Source: VRUE01 sp963697805 (GTDB lineage Bacteria; Actinomycetota; Thermoleophilia; Solirubrobacterales; 70-9). Taken from it: DNA of 64,000 nucleotides. The notes beneath the pieces are model-generated. The model did no database searches, was not told where the DNA came from, and saw only the letters and a program-made list of their open reading frames with translations. Numbering within the stretch: the first letter of the stretch is position 1; every line of letters begins with the position of its first letter. The stretch covers positions 620,001 to 684,000 of the forward strand of contig CAVOPB010000002.1 of the NCBI GenBank assembly GCA_963697805.1, written 5' to 3'. Below, piece by piece: positions 33,106 to 40,502 of the stretch. A program made the translations under genes and the position numbers.

Positions 33106-34290
33106 ATGAGCGCGGAGCCCAAGACGGCCGCGGCCGGCGTCGCCGGCGAACACCCGCGCGAGACGCTGACCGGAGTCCTGCCGTGGCAGGAGCTGACCGA
33201 GGCGATCGCTGCCGAATGGGTCGCCTCCGGCGACTACCGGATCCGCCCCGAGGCGATCCAGCCGGCAAGCATCGACCTCCGCCTCGGCGACTTCGCCTGG
33301 GCCCTGCGATGCAGCTTCCTCCCCGACATCGACTCGACCGTCGAGGAGAAGATCGAGGGTCTCGCCTTCCAGCGGGTCGACCTCCGCGACGGCGCCGTCC
33401 TCGAGCGCGACCGGCCCTACCTGGTGCCGCTGATCGAGGAGCTGGCGCTGCCCGATGACGTCCGCGCCAAGGCGAACCCGAAGAGCTCGACCGGCCGGCT
33501 CGATGTCTTCACCAGGGTGCTGACCGACCGCCACCACCGCTTCGACGAGATCCGGCCCGGCTATCACGGAAATCTCTATCTCGAGATCGTGCCGCGCTCG
33601 TTCGCGATCCAGGTCCAGACCGGGCTCTCGCTGAACCAGCTCCGCCTCGCCCGCGGCGAGGTCCGGCTCGGCGACGATGAGATCCGCAGCCTGCAGTCCG
33701 AGTTCCCGCTCCTCTACCTCGACTCCCGCGCGCTGCGCGAGTCGGAGCTGGCGCTCGCCGACGGCCTCTTCCTCAGCGTCGACCTCTCCGGGCCCAGCGA
33801 CCGGATCGTCGGCTACCGGGCGAAGAAGAACAGCCTCCCGATCGACCTCTCGAGGGTCCGCGCCTACCGCTGGACCGACTACTGGGACCCGGTCTTCCCC
33901 GAGGCGGGGGGGCGGATCGTCCTCGAGCCGGAGATCTTCTACCTGCTGCTATCGGCCGAGGGCGTCTGCATCCCGCCGCAGATCGCGGCCGAGATGATGG
34001 CCTACGACCCGACCGCTGGCGAGCTGCGCACCCACTACGCCGGGTTCTTCGACCCCGGATTCGGCTACGACCGGGCGGGCGACCGCCACGGCAGCCGCGC
34101 CGCGCTCGAGGTCCGGGCGCGCGACGTCTCGTTCATGGTCGAGCACCGCCAGCCGGTCTGCAAGCTGGCGCTGGAGCGGACGACCGCGCCGGCCGAGCGC
34201 CTCTACGGCGCCGACCTGGGATCGAACTATCAGGGCCAGGTGACGATGCTCAGTAAGCACTTCGAGGAGCGGACCGGGCAAGCGTCTTGA
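33106..34290 (+). CDS. dcd: double-length 2'-deoxycytidine 5'-triphosphate deaminase
   Basis: 394 residues, about twice the usual ~190. The N half holds the dCTP deaminase/dUTPase hallmarks: IQPASIDLRLGDFAW, then DDVRAKANPKSSTGRLDVFTRV with the Ser/Arg and Glu-type active-site region. The C half repeats the fold in a degenerate way (IDLSRVRAYRWTDYWDP, FYLLLSAEGVCIPPQIAAEM, HRQPVCKLALERT). This tandem arrangement resembles the long Dcd of alphaproteobacteria, which acts as two fused subunits. The likely reaction is dCTP to dUTP for dTTP supply, in the cytosol. It converges on a MerR gene, with the two ends overlapping by 41 bases. Confidence 0.82.
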   Translation: MSAEPKTAAAGVAGEHPRETLTGVLPWQELTEAIAAEWVASGDYRIRPEAIQPASIDLRLGDFAWALRCSFLPDIDSTVEEKIEGLAFQRVDLRDGAVLERDRPYLVPLIEELALPDDVRAKANPKSSTGRLDVFTRVLTDRHHRFDEIRPGYHGNLYLEIVPRSFAIQVQTGLSLNQLRLARGEVRLGDDEIRSLQSEFPLLYLDSRALRESELALADGLFLSVDLSGPSDRIVGYRAKKNSLPIDLSRVRAYRWTDYWDPVFPEAGGRIVLEPEIFYLLLSAEGVCIPPQIAAEMMAYDPTAGELRTHYAGFFDPGFGYDRAGDRHGSRAALEVRARDVSFMVEHRQPVCKLALERTTAPAERLYGADLGSNYQGQVTMLSKHFEERTGQAS

Positions 34291-34711
34291 CCCGACGCCG
34301 GCGAGCGAGGAGCTCCTCCTCCAGCTTCTCGATCTCCTGGCGCCGGCGTCGCACCAGCTCGAGCTGCTTGGCGACGTGGTCGAGCGACTCGTCGAGGATC
34401 TCGCGCCGCCGGACCGGGTCCTCGACGCCGGCCTTCCACTCGCGGCGCAGGGCGGCGCGGGCGTCCTCGGCGGTGACCAGCTCCTTCAGCTCCTCGAGCG
34501 ACACCCCGAGCAGGTCCTTGAGGCGGAGCAGATCGGTGAGGCGCTCGACGTCGCCGCTCTCGTAGGTCCGGTGGGCGCCGGGCTCGCGGTCGCCGGCGGC
34601 GGGGAGGAGGCCGATCTCCTCGTAGTAGCGGATCGTCCGCGGCGTCGTCCCGGTCAGCTTCGCGACCTCACCGATCCGCAGCTGCTCCGGCGAGCCGGCG
34701 CCGTTGCTCAT
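34250..34711 (-). CDS. MerR family transcriptional regulator
   Basis: 153 residues from ATG 34711, which overlaps the stop of the MFS gene (ATGA). The helix-turn-helix LRIGEVAKLTGTTPRTIRYYEEIGLLPAA is a canonical MerR start. It is followed by the second-helix wing (RTYESGDVERLTDLLRLKDLLGVSLEELKELV) and a long dimerising coiled coil (LDHVAKQLELVRRRRQEIEKLEEELLARR). There is no cluster of metal-binding Cys. Being downstream of and coupled to a drug-type exporter, it probably controls that operon. A MerR-like dyad lies at 36212-36227 at the operon front. Confidence 0.85.
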   Translation of the reverse strand: MSNGAGSPEQLRIGEVAKLTGTTPRTIRYYEEIGLLPAAGDREPGAHRTYESGDVERLTDLLRLKDLLGVSLEELKELVTAEDARAALRREWKAGVEDPVRRREILDESLDHVAKQLELVRRRRQEIEKLEEELLARRRRVKTLARSAPRSAY

Positions 34712-36225
34712 CGGGCCGCGGCCTCTTCGAGCAGGCCGTCCTCGGAGGCGCGGGGGGCGGTGACATGGCGCGGGCGCAGCAGCGATACCCCGGCGCCGAT
34801 GACGGACGTCGCGGCCAGGACCCAGAGGGCCGTGTGCATGTTGTGGATGAACGGCGCCAGCTGCGCTTCGGAGAGCCCGGAGGCGAGGCCGGAGAAGATC
34901 GCGAACAGGACTTCCTGCGGCACCGCGGCGGTGACGATCGCGAGAACGAAGGCGATCGAGATCACAGCGCCGGTGTTCTGCAGCATCGTCCGCGCCCCGG
35001 CGGCGATCCCACGGCGGTCGGCAGCGACGGTCCCCATCATCGCCGCGGTGTTCGGTGAGTTGAACATGCCCGAGCCGACGCCGACCAGGCCGAGCCAGAG
35101 CATGCTCTCCCAGTAGGGGCTGTTGGCCTGGAGCGTCGTCATCCCGGCGAGGGCGAGGGCCCCGACCAGCATCCCGAGCGCGGCCAGCGTGCGGGAGCCG
35201 TGGCGATCGGCCCAGATCCCGGCCAGCGGCGAGGCGACCAGCATCCCGATCGCCATCGGGGCCAGCTTGATCCCGGCGATGATCGGGTCGTCGCCCTGGG
35301 CGCCCTGGAAGTAGAAGACGAAGATGAAGAGGAGCGCGAAGCGCGAGAGCCCGTTGATGAAGGCTGCGCCGGTCGCGGCGGCGAACATCCGGTTGCGGAA
35401 GATGGTGAGATCGAGCATCGGCGCGCTGCCGCGGTGCTCGATCAGGACGAACAGCGGCAGCAGCACGGCGCTGGCGACCAGCGAGCCGATCACGAGCGAG
35501 TCGTCCCAACCGGAGATCCCGCCACGTGAGATCCCGTAGACGAGGCCGGTGAGGCCGAGGACGAAGGTCACGGTCCCGGCCAGGTCGAGGCCGCGGACGG
35601 GGTCGCGTGAGGAGAGGTCGCGGAGGACCAGCGCCGCCCACAGCGCCCCGGCGATCGCCAGCGGGACGTTGAACCAGAAGACCCAGTGCCAGGAGATCGC
35701 GACGAGGGCGCCGCCGAGGACGGGGCCGATCACGAGCCCGATCGCGGCGACCATCGTGTTGGTCCCCATTGCGACCCCGAGCTGCTCCCTGGGGAAGGCG
35801 TCGGTGACGAGGGCGGGGCCGTTGGCGAAGATGAACGCGCCGCCGATTCCCTGGACGATCCGCCACAGGATCAGCTCGGTGCCCGAGCCCGAGAACCCGG
35901 CGCCGAGCGAGGCGAGGCCGAAGACGACGAAGGCGCCGACGAAGGCCGACTTGCGCCCGAAGAGGTCGGAGAGGCGGCCGGCGGTGAGGACCAACACGGT
36001 CGAGGAGATCATGTAGGCGAGGATCACCCAGACCAGCCCGAGGAGCGAGGTCCCGAGCGAGCGCTCGAGGTCGGGCAGGGCGATGATCAGCGTGCCGGAG
36101 TTGGTGGCGACGAGGAGCATCCCGAGGCTCGTGCAGGACAGGGCCCACCAGCGGTAGTTCTCGTGGTCGGCATCCACCCCCAGGCTCGACCGCCGCTGCT
36201 GGAATCTCTTTCTTACGTTCACGTT
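34708..36225 (-). CDS. DHA2-type MFS multidrug exporter
   Basis: Fourteen predicted membrane helices. DHA2 features include LIIALPDLERSLGTSLLGLVWVILAYMISSTVLVLTAGRLSDLFGRKSAFV (motif A GRLSDLFGRK), RIVQGIGGAFIFANGPALVTDAFP and GPVLGGALVAISWHWVFWFNVP (motif C). The frame is open from ATG 36276. Better starts are GTG 36225 (NVRKRF) or GTG 36177 (DADHENYRWW), because a regulator-like dyad lies at 36212-36227. I use 36225, but 36177 would leave the dyad in the leader. It likely exports hydrophobic cations or drugs by proton antiport. Coupled to the MerR gene downstream. Confidence 0.85.
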   Translation of the reverse strand, partial: NVNVRKRFQQRRSSLGVDADHENYRWWALSCTSLGMLLVATNSGTLIIALPDLERSLGTSLLGLVWVILAYMISSTVLVLTAGRLSDLFGRKSAFVGAFVVFGLASLGAGFSGSGTELILWRIVQGIGGAFIFANGPALVTDAFPREQLGVAMGTNTMVAAIGLVIGPVLGGALVAISWHWVFWFNVPLAIAGALWAALVLRDLSSRDPVRGLDLAGTVTFVLGLTGLVYGISRGGISGWDDSLVIGSLVASAVLLPLFVLIEHRGSAPMLDLTIFRNRMFAAATGAAFINGLSRFALLFIFVFYFQGAQGDDPIIAGIKLAPMAIGMLVASPLAGIWADRHGSRTLAALGMLVGALALAGMTTLQANSPYWESMLWLGLVGVGSGMFNSPNTAAMMGTVAADRRGIAAGARTMLQNTGAVISIAFVLAIVTAAVPQEVLFAIFSGLASGLSEAQLAPFIHNMHTALWVLAATSVIGAGVSLLRPRHVTAPRASEDGLLEEAAAR

Positions 36226-36227
36226 AG
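36212..36227. promoter_or_regulatory. imperfect dyad, candidate MerR operator
   Basis: CTTACGTTCACGTTAG reads nearly the same on both strands (CTTACGTT against CTAACGTG; 6 of 8). It lies at the front of the MFS-MerR operon in an A/T-richer patch (CTATCTAACGTGAACGTAAG on the minus strand). MerR-type proteins bind such dyads inside promoters. Whether this is the site of the adjacent regulator is inference. Confidence 0.35.
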
Positions 36228-36289
36228 ATAGCGTAGCGCAGGCCCGCGGCGATCGCAACCCGGGTCCCGTGGGCATCTAGGATGGCTCG

Positions 36290-36751
36290 ATGGCCGATCG
36301 CACCTGGCAGGTCTACCTCTCCGGGGAGATCCACTCCGACTGGCGCGAGCGGATCGAGGCGGGGGTCCGCGAGGCGGGCCTCGCGGTCGAGTTCTCGGCC
36401 CCGGTCACTGACCATGCCGCCTCCGATGACGCCGGAGTCGGCACCCTGGGCGAGGAGAGCGAGCCGTTCTGGCGCGACCACATGGGGGCCGGCGTCAACG
36501 CGATCCGGACCCAGACGCTGATCCGGGCGGCCGACGTGGTCGTCGTCCGCTTCGGCGACCAGTACCGCCAGTGGAATGCAGCCTTCGACGCCGGCTACGC
36601 GGCGGCGCTCGGCAAGCCCTACGTCACCCTTCACGACGCCGAGTTCGACCATGCGCTGAAGGAGGTCGACCGTGCCGCCCAGGGAACGGCGCGCAGCGCC
36701 GAGCAGGTCGTCGACGTCTTCCGCTACGCGATTCGGGGCGAGCTAGCTTGA
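36290..36751 (+). CDS. ytoQ: YtoQ family protein
   Basis: 153 residues. The chain begins TWQVYLSGEIHSDWRERIEAGV and continues with FSAPVTDHAASDDAGVGTLGEE, FWRDHMGAGVNAIRTQTLIRAADVVVVRFGDQYRQWNAAFDAGYAAALGKPYVTLHD. These blocks match the YtoQ family, whose fold is related to nucleoside deoxyribosyltransferases (GEIH..., D.VV..FG...QWN..FD.G.A.A.GKP). Its enzymatic role is not settled in the literature that I know. Cytosolic. The next gene starts 1 base after the stop. Confidence 0.85.
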   Translation: MADRTWQVYLSGEIHSDWRERIEAGVREAGLAVEFSAPVTDHAASDDAGVGTLGEESEPFWRDHMGAGVNAIRTQTLIRAADVVVVRFGDQYRQWNAAFDAGYAAALGKPYVTLHDAEFDHALKEVDRAAQGTARSAEQVVDVFRYAIRGELA

Positions 36752-36752
36752 G

Positions 36753-37244
36753 GTGGACGTGAGCGCCGACGCCAACCGGGCCCTGATCGAGCGCTTCTAC
36801 GAGGCCTTCGGCCGCTGCGACGGCGCCGAGATGACCGCTTGCTACTCCGACGACGCCCACTTCCGCGACCCCGCCTTCGGCGACCTGCAGGGCGATGAGG
36901 TCGGGGCGATGTGGCGGATGCTGACCGACCGCGCCACCGACCTCGAGATCGAGCTGCGCGAGCACGACGCCGGCGAGGACTCCGGCAGCGCCCACTGGAT
37001 CGCCCACTACACGTTCTCCACCGGCCGCCCGGTCGTCAACGACATCAGGGCGACCTTCCGCTTCGCCGACGGCCTGATCGCCGACCACGTCGACGAGTTC
37101 GACTTCAGGCGCTGGGCGCGGCAGGCGCTCGGCCCGACCGGGCTGGCGGTCGCCACCCTGCCGCCGCTGCGCAACGCCGCCCGCCGCAAAGCCCGCGCCC
37201 AGCTCGACGAGTTCATGCAGGCCGAGAGCGTCCGAGGCCCCTAA
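36753..37244 (+). CDS. SnoaL-like / NTF2-fold protein
   Basis: 163 residues from GTG 36753; a GTG two codons later is equally possible. NTF2-like architecture: NRALIERFYEAFGRCDGAEMTACYSDDAHFRDPAFGDLQGDEVGAMWRMLTDRA read in parts, then HWIAHYTFSTGRPVVNDIRATFRFADGLIADHVDEFDFRRWARQALG. Conserved Tyr/Asp/His positions point into a pocket in this fold, but the ligand is unknown. Many such proteins are small ketosteroid-isomerase-like enzymes. Immediately downstream of ytoQ, probably in the same mRNA. Confidence 0.75.
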   Translation: MDVSADANRALIERFYEAFGRCDGAEMTACYSDDAHFRDPAFGDLQGDEVGAMWRMLTDRATDLEIELREHDAGEDSGSAHWIAHYTFSTGRPVVNDIRATFRFADGLIADHVDEFDFRRWARQALGPTGLAVATLPPLRNAARRKARAQLDEFMQAESVRGP

Positions 37245-37293
37245 AGCCCCGCGAGTTTGCGATTGGCTCGTAAAGCAGCCCCGCGAGTTTGCG
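37245..37293. repeat. 17-base direct repeat, two copies
   Basis: AGCCCCGCGAGTTTGCG occurs at 37245-37261 and again, identical, at 37277-37293, 32 bases apart (about three helical turns). The second copy runs into the left arm of the perfect palindrome at 37284-37328. The shared core CGAGTTTGCG therefore appears twice directly and once inverted within 85 bases, in the gap between the SnoaL-like gene and the small gene at 37395. Confidence 0.7.
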
Positions 37294-37328
37294 TTTGCCG
37301 TCGCTATTCGACGGCAAACGCAAACTCG
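37284..37328. repeat. perfect 20-bp inverted repeat (CGAGTTTGCG...CCGTCG family)
   Basis: CGAGTTTGCGTTTGCCGTCG, loop CTATT, then its exact complement at 37309-37328. It would form a very stable hairpin in RNA or a cruciform in DNA. No T-tract follows, so it is not a textbook terminator. Part of it recurs at 23903-23934. It is located 40 bases after one plus-strand gene and 67 before the next. Confidence 0.75.
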
Positions 37329-37394
37329 ACCGCCTACTCGGCCGCCTCGTAGGCTGCAGTCGCCCAGTAGACCGACCCGAAGGGGGAGCCCCAC

Positions 37395-37640
37395 ATGGCG
37401 ATTGACCAGTCACCGCTCGGCCAGCACATCCAGGAGCTGATGCAGGAGATCGAAGACGATCCGGAGATTCCCGAGAACGCTCAGATCGGGCGAATGCTCA
37501 CCATCGTCGAGATCCTCGGGACCGACGACGACAACGGCGAGTTCGCCAACATCCGGGTGCGGGCCAATACGCGGCCCTACGTCGCGCTCGGCTTCCTGGA
37601 GGTCGCGAAGTCCCTGCAGCTGAAAATGATGGGCGCATAG
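37395..37640 (+). CDS. small protein of unknown function
   Basis: 81 residues from ATG 37395, preceded by GAAGGGGGAG. The N half is acidic and helical (GQHIQELMQEIEDDPEIPENAQIG). The C half has strands and a helix (MLTIVEILGTDDDNGEFANIRVRANTRPYVALGFLEVAKSLQLKMMGA). No signal, membrane segment or Cys. I do not recognise a family. The good ribosome site and clean composition make it a real gene. Upstream lies the long palindrome; downstream, 46 bases away, the LexA-boxed radical SAM gene. Confidence 0.65.
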   Translation: MAIDQSPLGQHIQELMQEIEDDPEIPENAQIGRMLTIVEILGTDDDNGEFANIRVRANTRPYVALGFLEVAKSLQLKMMGA

Positions 37641-37671
37641 CCCTCGCCAAGTCTGCCGTCCCCTCCGAATG

Positions 37672-37685
37672 CGAACATACGTTCG
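37672..37685. promoter_or_regulatory. LexA (SOS) box upstream of the radical SAM gene
   Basis: CGAACATACGTTCG is an exact fit to the Gram-positive/actinobacterial SOS box CGAAC-RNNY-GTTCG. It ends one base before the ATG at 37687, so LexA bound here would block the gene. It also shows that the ATG at 37669, just upstream, is not the real start. No other copy of this box was noticed in the window. Confidence 0.7.
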
Positions 37686-37686
37686 T

Positions 37687-38739
37687 ATGCGGTGGGATGA
37701 GCTCAAGACCGAGAACGACCTCAGGCTCCCGGGGGTCGGCGACGGCTCCGTCGTCCGCACCTTCGACGCGCCGGAGGCGATGGGGATCAACTTCCACGAG
37801 GTCCGCGCCCGCTCCGCCATCAACCACGTGCCGGGCGGCCGCTACGGGTTCAGCTGGACGATCAACCCCTACCGGGGATGCACTCATGCCTGCGTTTTCT
37901 GTTTTGCTCGCCGGACACACACCTACCTCGACATGAATGCCGGCCGCGACTTCGAGCGTGAGATCGTCGTCAAGGTCAACGTCCCCGAGCTGGTCCGGGC
38001 GGAGCTGGCCAGGCCGGCGTGGAAGCGGGAGCTGGTCGCGCTCGGGACCAACACCGACCCCTACCAGTGGGTCGAGAGCCGCTACCGGATGATGCCGGAG
38101 ATCATCGCGGCGCTGGAGGAGGCGGAGACGCCGATATCGGTCCTGACGAAGTCGCCGCTGGTGATGCGCGACATCGACCTCTACGAGCGGATGGCGAAGC
38201 GGCTGCCGGTCTCGGTCAATCTCTCGGTTCCGACCCTCGACGAGAAGGTGTGGCGGGCGACCGAGCCGCACACGCCGAGCCCCGAGGCCCGCCTGGAGGC
38301 GGTGGCCGAGCTGCGCCGGCGCGGAATCGATTCCGGAGTCCTGATCGCGCCGTTGATGCCGGGGATCAACGACAGCCCCGAGCAGGTGCGGCCGATCGTC
38401 GACCGCGCGCGCGAGGCCGGCGCCAGCTTCCTCGGCGGCGTCGCACTGCACCTCCGCGACGAGGTCCGCGACGTCTTCTTTGGCTGGCTCGAGTCGAAAC
38501 GGCCCGACCTGATCCCGAAATACGAGCAGCTCTACTCGGATCGCGCCTACCTACGCCCCGCCCAGCGCGAGCGCGCAACCCGGGCCGTTAGGGGCTGGGG
38601 CCGAGCAAGGGCGCGCCGGGTCGGCGGAGAGGGGCGGCGATTTCCTCAACCGGCGGATACTCAGAGCCGCCCGAAGGGCGGCGAGTCGGGAGAGGAAGTC
38701 GCCGCCCCTCTCTACCCGGCGCAGGGTGCCCTGTTCTGA
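37687..38739 (+). CDS. Rv2578c-type radical SAM protein
   Basis: 350 residues from ATG 37687 (MRWDELKTEN), chosen because the LexA box occupies the DNA just before it and because the mycobacterial relative also begins MRW. The radical SAM cluster is Cys65-x3-Cys69-x2-Cys72 (YRGCTHACVFCFARRTH), followed by the family blocks TYLDMNAGRDFEREIVVKVN, LALGTNTDPYQ and PLMPGINDS. The C-terminal YPAQGALF matches the end of that family. Spore-photoproduct-lyase-like proteins share the cluster type, so DNA repair is plausible and fits LexA control. Residues ~309-346 are encoded by a long palindrome that looks like an insertion. Confidence 0.8.
   Translation: MRWDELKTENDLRLPGVGDGSVVRTFDAPEAMGINFHEVRARSAINHVPGGRYGFSWTINPYRGCTHACVFCFARRTHTYLDMNAGRDFEREIVVKVNVPELVRAELARPAWKRELVALGTNTDPYQWVESRYRMMPEIIAALEEAETPISVLTKSPLVMRDIDLYERMAKRLPVSVNLSVPTLDEKVWRATEPHTPSPEARLEAVAELRRRGIDSGVLIAPLMPGINDSPEQVRPIVDRAREAGASFLGGVALHLRDEVRDVFFGWLESKRPDLIPKYEQLYSDRAYLRPAQRERATRAVRGWGRARARRVGGEGRRFPQPADTQSRPKGGESGEEVAAPLYPAQGALF
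38613..38722. repeat. 110-bp palindromic element inside the radical SAM gene
   Basis: Nested arms can be read by eye. GCGCCGGGT (38613-38621) pairs with ACCCGGCGC (38714-38722). A 21-base arm 38627-38647 (GAGAGGGGCGGCGATTTCCTC shortened: GAGAGGGGCGG...TTTCCTC) pairs with 38692-38712 at 20 of 21 positions. An inner GCCGCCC-GAA-GGGCGGC sits at the tip. The element keeps the reading frame and ends just before the conserved last residues of the protein. Confidence 0.75.
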
Positions 38740-38740
38740 G

Positions 38741-39688
38741 TCACCCTTCGTCGAGATCCTCGAATAGGCACTCCCGCGGATCCTTGTCGTCCCGAAACCT
38801 CCGAAATCGCGCGCCGTGCCTGATTCGTCCCGCCGAGGCATGGTCGTAGCCCACTTCGATCACCAGCTCGGGTCGCAGCGCCACCCACTCGAGGTCGCGG
38901 CCGCCGGCCCAGCGGCTCGGCTCGGCCGTGCCCTGTTCGCCGGTCTCGAGCGGCGCCAGTAGGTCGCGGAGGCCGCGTTTTTCGGCGGCGGTGAAGCCGG
39001 AGATGTGGCCGACCGGTCGCAGCTCGCCGCCGTCGTAGAGGCCGAGGATCAACGAGCCGACCGTGCCCTCCTCTTTGCCGGGCCGCCAGCCGAGGACCAC
39101 GCAGTCGATCTCGCGCTCGCGCTTGACCTTCGCCATCCCGCGGCGTTTGCCCGGCTCGTAGGGAGCGTCGAGCTCCTTCGCCATCGTGCCCTCGGTGCTC
39201 TGCAGCCACTCCTCCGCGCGGGCCGGATCGGGGCTGAGCTCGCTAACCTCCAGGCTCTTCTGGCCGGCGAGCGCCTCGAGCCGGCCGCGGCGCTCGCGCA
39301 GCGGCGCCTCCAGCAGCGAGGCATCGTCCTCGGCGAGAAGGTCGAAGGCGACGAAGTTGGCGGGGATCTCCTTCGCAAGCAGATTGATCCGCGACTCGGC
39401 CGGGTGGATCCGGCTCTGCAGCGCGTCGAATTCGAGTTCGCCGCCGGCATCGCGGATCACCAGCTCACCGTCGAGGACGTAGCGCCCGGCGGGGAATTCG
39501 AGCTCCGGGAAGTAGCGGCCGAGGGATTTCGCGCCCCGCGACTGGATGTAGACGTCATCGCCGTCGACGAAAACGATCGCCCGGAAGCCGTCCATCTTCT
39601 GCTCGTAGGCCCACTCCTCGCCGAGCGGCAGCTCCCGACGCGTCTTTGCCAGTTGCGGCTTGATCGGGGGGCTAAGCGGAAGCGCCAC
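38741..39688 (-). CDS. ligC: ATP-dependent DNA ligase, LigC type
   Basis: 315 residues. Nucleotidyltransferase motifs: I, EQKMDGFRA with the adenylated Lys31; III, NFVAFDLLAEDD; IV, STEGTMAKELDAPYEPG; V, MAKVKRERE. The C-terminal OB fold follows (VVLGWRPGKEEGTVGSLILGLYDGGELRPVGHISGF). Length and the absence of polymerase or nuclease domains place it with the stand-alone LigC enzymes of actinobacteria, which seal nicks in short-patch repair. The start lies 17 bases inside the end of the upstream peptide-transporter ATPase gene, so it is transcribed with that operon, an odd partnership. It converges on the radical SAM gene, 1 base apart. Confidence 0.88.
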   Translation of the reverse strand: MALPLSPPIKPQLAKTRRELPLGEEWAYEQKMDGFRAIVFVDGDDVYIQSRGAKSLGRYFPELEFPAGRYVLDGELVIRDAGGELEFDALQSRIHPAESRINLLAKEIPANFVAFDLLAEDDASLLEAPLRERRGRLEALAGQKSLEVSELSPDPARAEEWLQSTEGTMAKELDAPYEPGKRRGMAKVKREREIDCVVLGWRPGKEEGTVGSLILGLYDGGELRPVGHISGFTAAEKRGLRDLLAPLETGEQGTAEPSRWAGGRDLEWVALRPELVIEVGYDHASAGRIRHGARFRRFRDDKDPRECLFEDLDEG

Positions 39689-40502
39689 GGGCGCGGGCCT
39701 CGCGGGGGTCGGGGATCGGGACCGCGTCCAGCAGCGATCGGGTGTAGGGATCCTTCGGGCTCTCGCAGACCTGGTCGGCGGAGCCCTGCTCGACGATCTT
39801 GCCGTCGTGCATCACCGCGATCCGGTCGGAGACGTGGCGGACGATGCCGATGTCGTGGGCGACGAACAGGTAGCTCAGCTCGAACTCGTCCTGAAGGTCG
39901 GCGAGGAGGTTGACGATCTGGGCCCGGATCGAGACGTCGAGCGCCGAGACGGGCTCGTCGGCGACGATCAGCGTCGGCCGCAGCGCCAGAGCGCGGGCGA
40001 TCCCGATGCGCTGCCGTTGGCCACCGGAGAACTCGTGCGGATAGCGGTCGTAGTGTTCGGTCGAGAGACCGACGCGGTCGAGCAGCTCGTGAACCCGCCG
40101 CCGTCGCTCCGCCGACGAGCCGATGCCCTGGCGCCGCAGAGGGTCGCCGATGATCTGGCCGACCCGTTTGCGGGGGTTGAGAGAGGCATATGGGTCCTGA
40201 AAGACCATCTGCATCTCCCGCCTCAGCGGCCGCATGTCGCGGCGGCCGAGACCCGCGATCTCACGGCCCTGGTAGCGAACAGAGCCCGACGTCGGCTTCA
40301 GCAGCTGTAGCGCGACCCGGCAGAGCGTCGACTTGCCGCTGCCCGACTCGCCGACGAGGCCGAGCGTTTCGCCGCGGGCGATCGAGAGGCTGACGCCGTC
40401 CACCGCCTTGACCTCGCCGACGTGGCGGTCGATCAGCAGACCCCGTTTGATCGGGAAGTGCTTGACCAGGTCCTCGATCTCGAGCAGCGGCTCGCCCGTC
40501 AC
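39672..40502 (-). CDS. peptide/nickel-type ABC transporter ATP-binding protein (DppF/OppF-like)
   Basis: 276 residues from GTG 40502, overlapping the stop of the preceding ATPase (GTGA). Walker A LVGESGSGKSTL, signature EFSGGQRQRIGIARAL, Walker B LIVADEPVSALD and H-loop FVAHDIG are intact. FQDPYASLNPRKRVGQIIGDPL is the block typical of the second ATPase of oligopeptide importers. The usual C-terminal zinc/iron Cys motif of this family is missing; the chain ends shortly after DAVPIPDPREA. It powers the permeases encoded upstream, at the inner face of the membrane. Confidence 0.9.
   Translation of the reverse strand: MTGEPLLEIEDLVKHFPIKRGLLIDRHVGEVKAVDGVSLSIARGETLGLVGESGSGKSTLCRVALQLLKPTSGSVRYQGREIAGLGRRDMRPLRREMQMVFQDPYASLNPRKRVGQIIGDPLRRQGIGSSAERRRRVHELLDRVGLSTEHYDRYPHEFSGGQRQRIGIARALALRPTLIVADEPVSALDVSIRAQIVNLLADLQDEFELSYLFVAHDIGIVRHVSDRIAVMHDGKIVEQGSADQVCESPKDPYTRSLLDAVPIPDPREARARGASA

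Noticed and set aside
37669..37686. ATG 37669 as start of the radical SAM gene
   Set aside because: It would place the LexA box inside the coding sequence, and the family begins at MRW, encoded from 37687.
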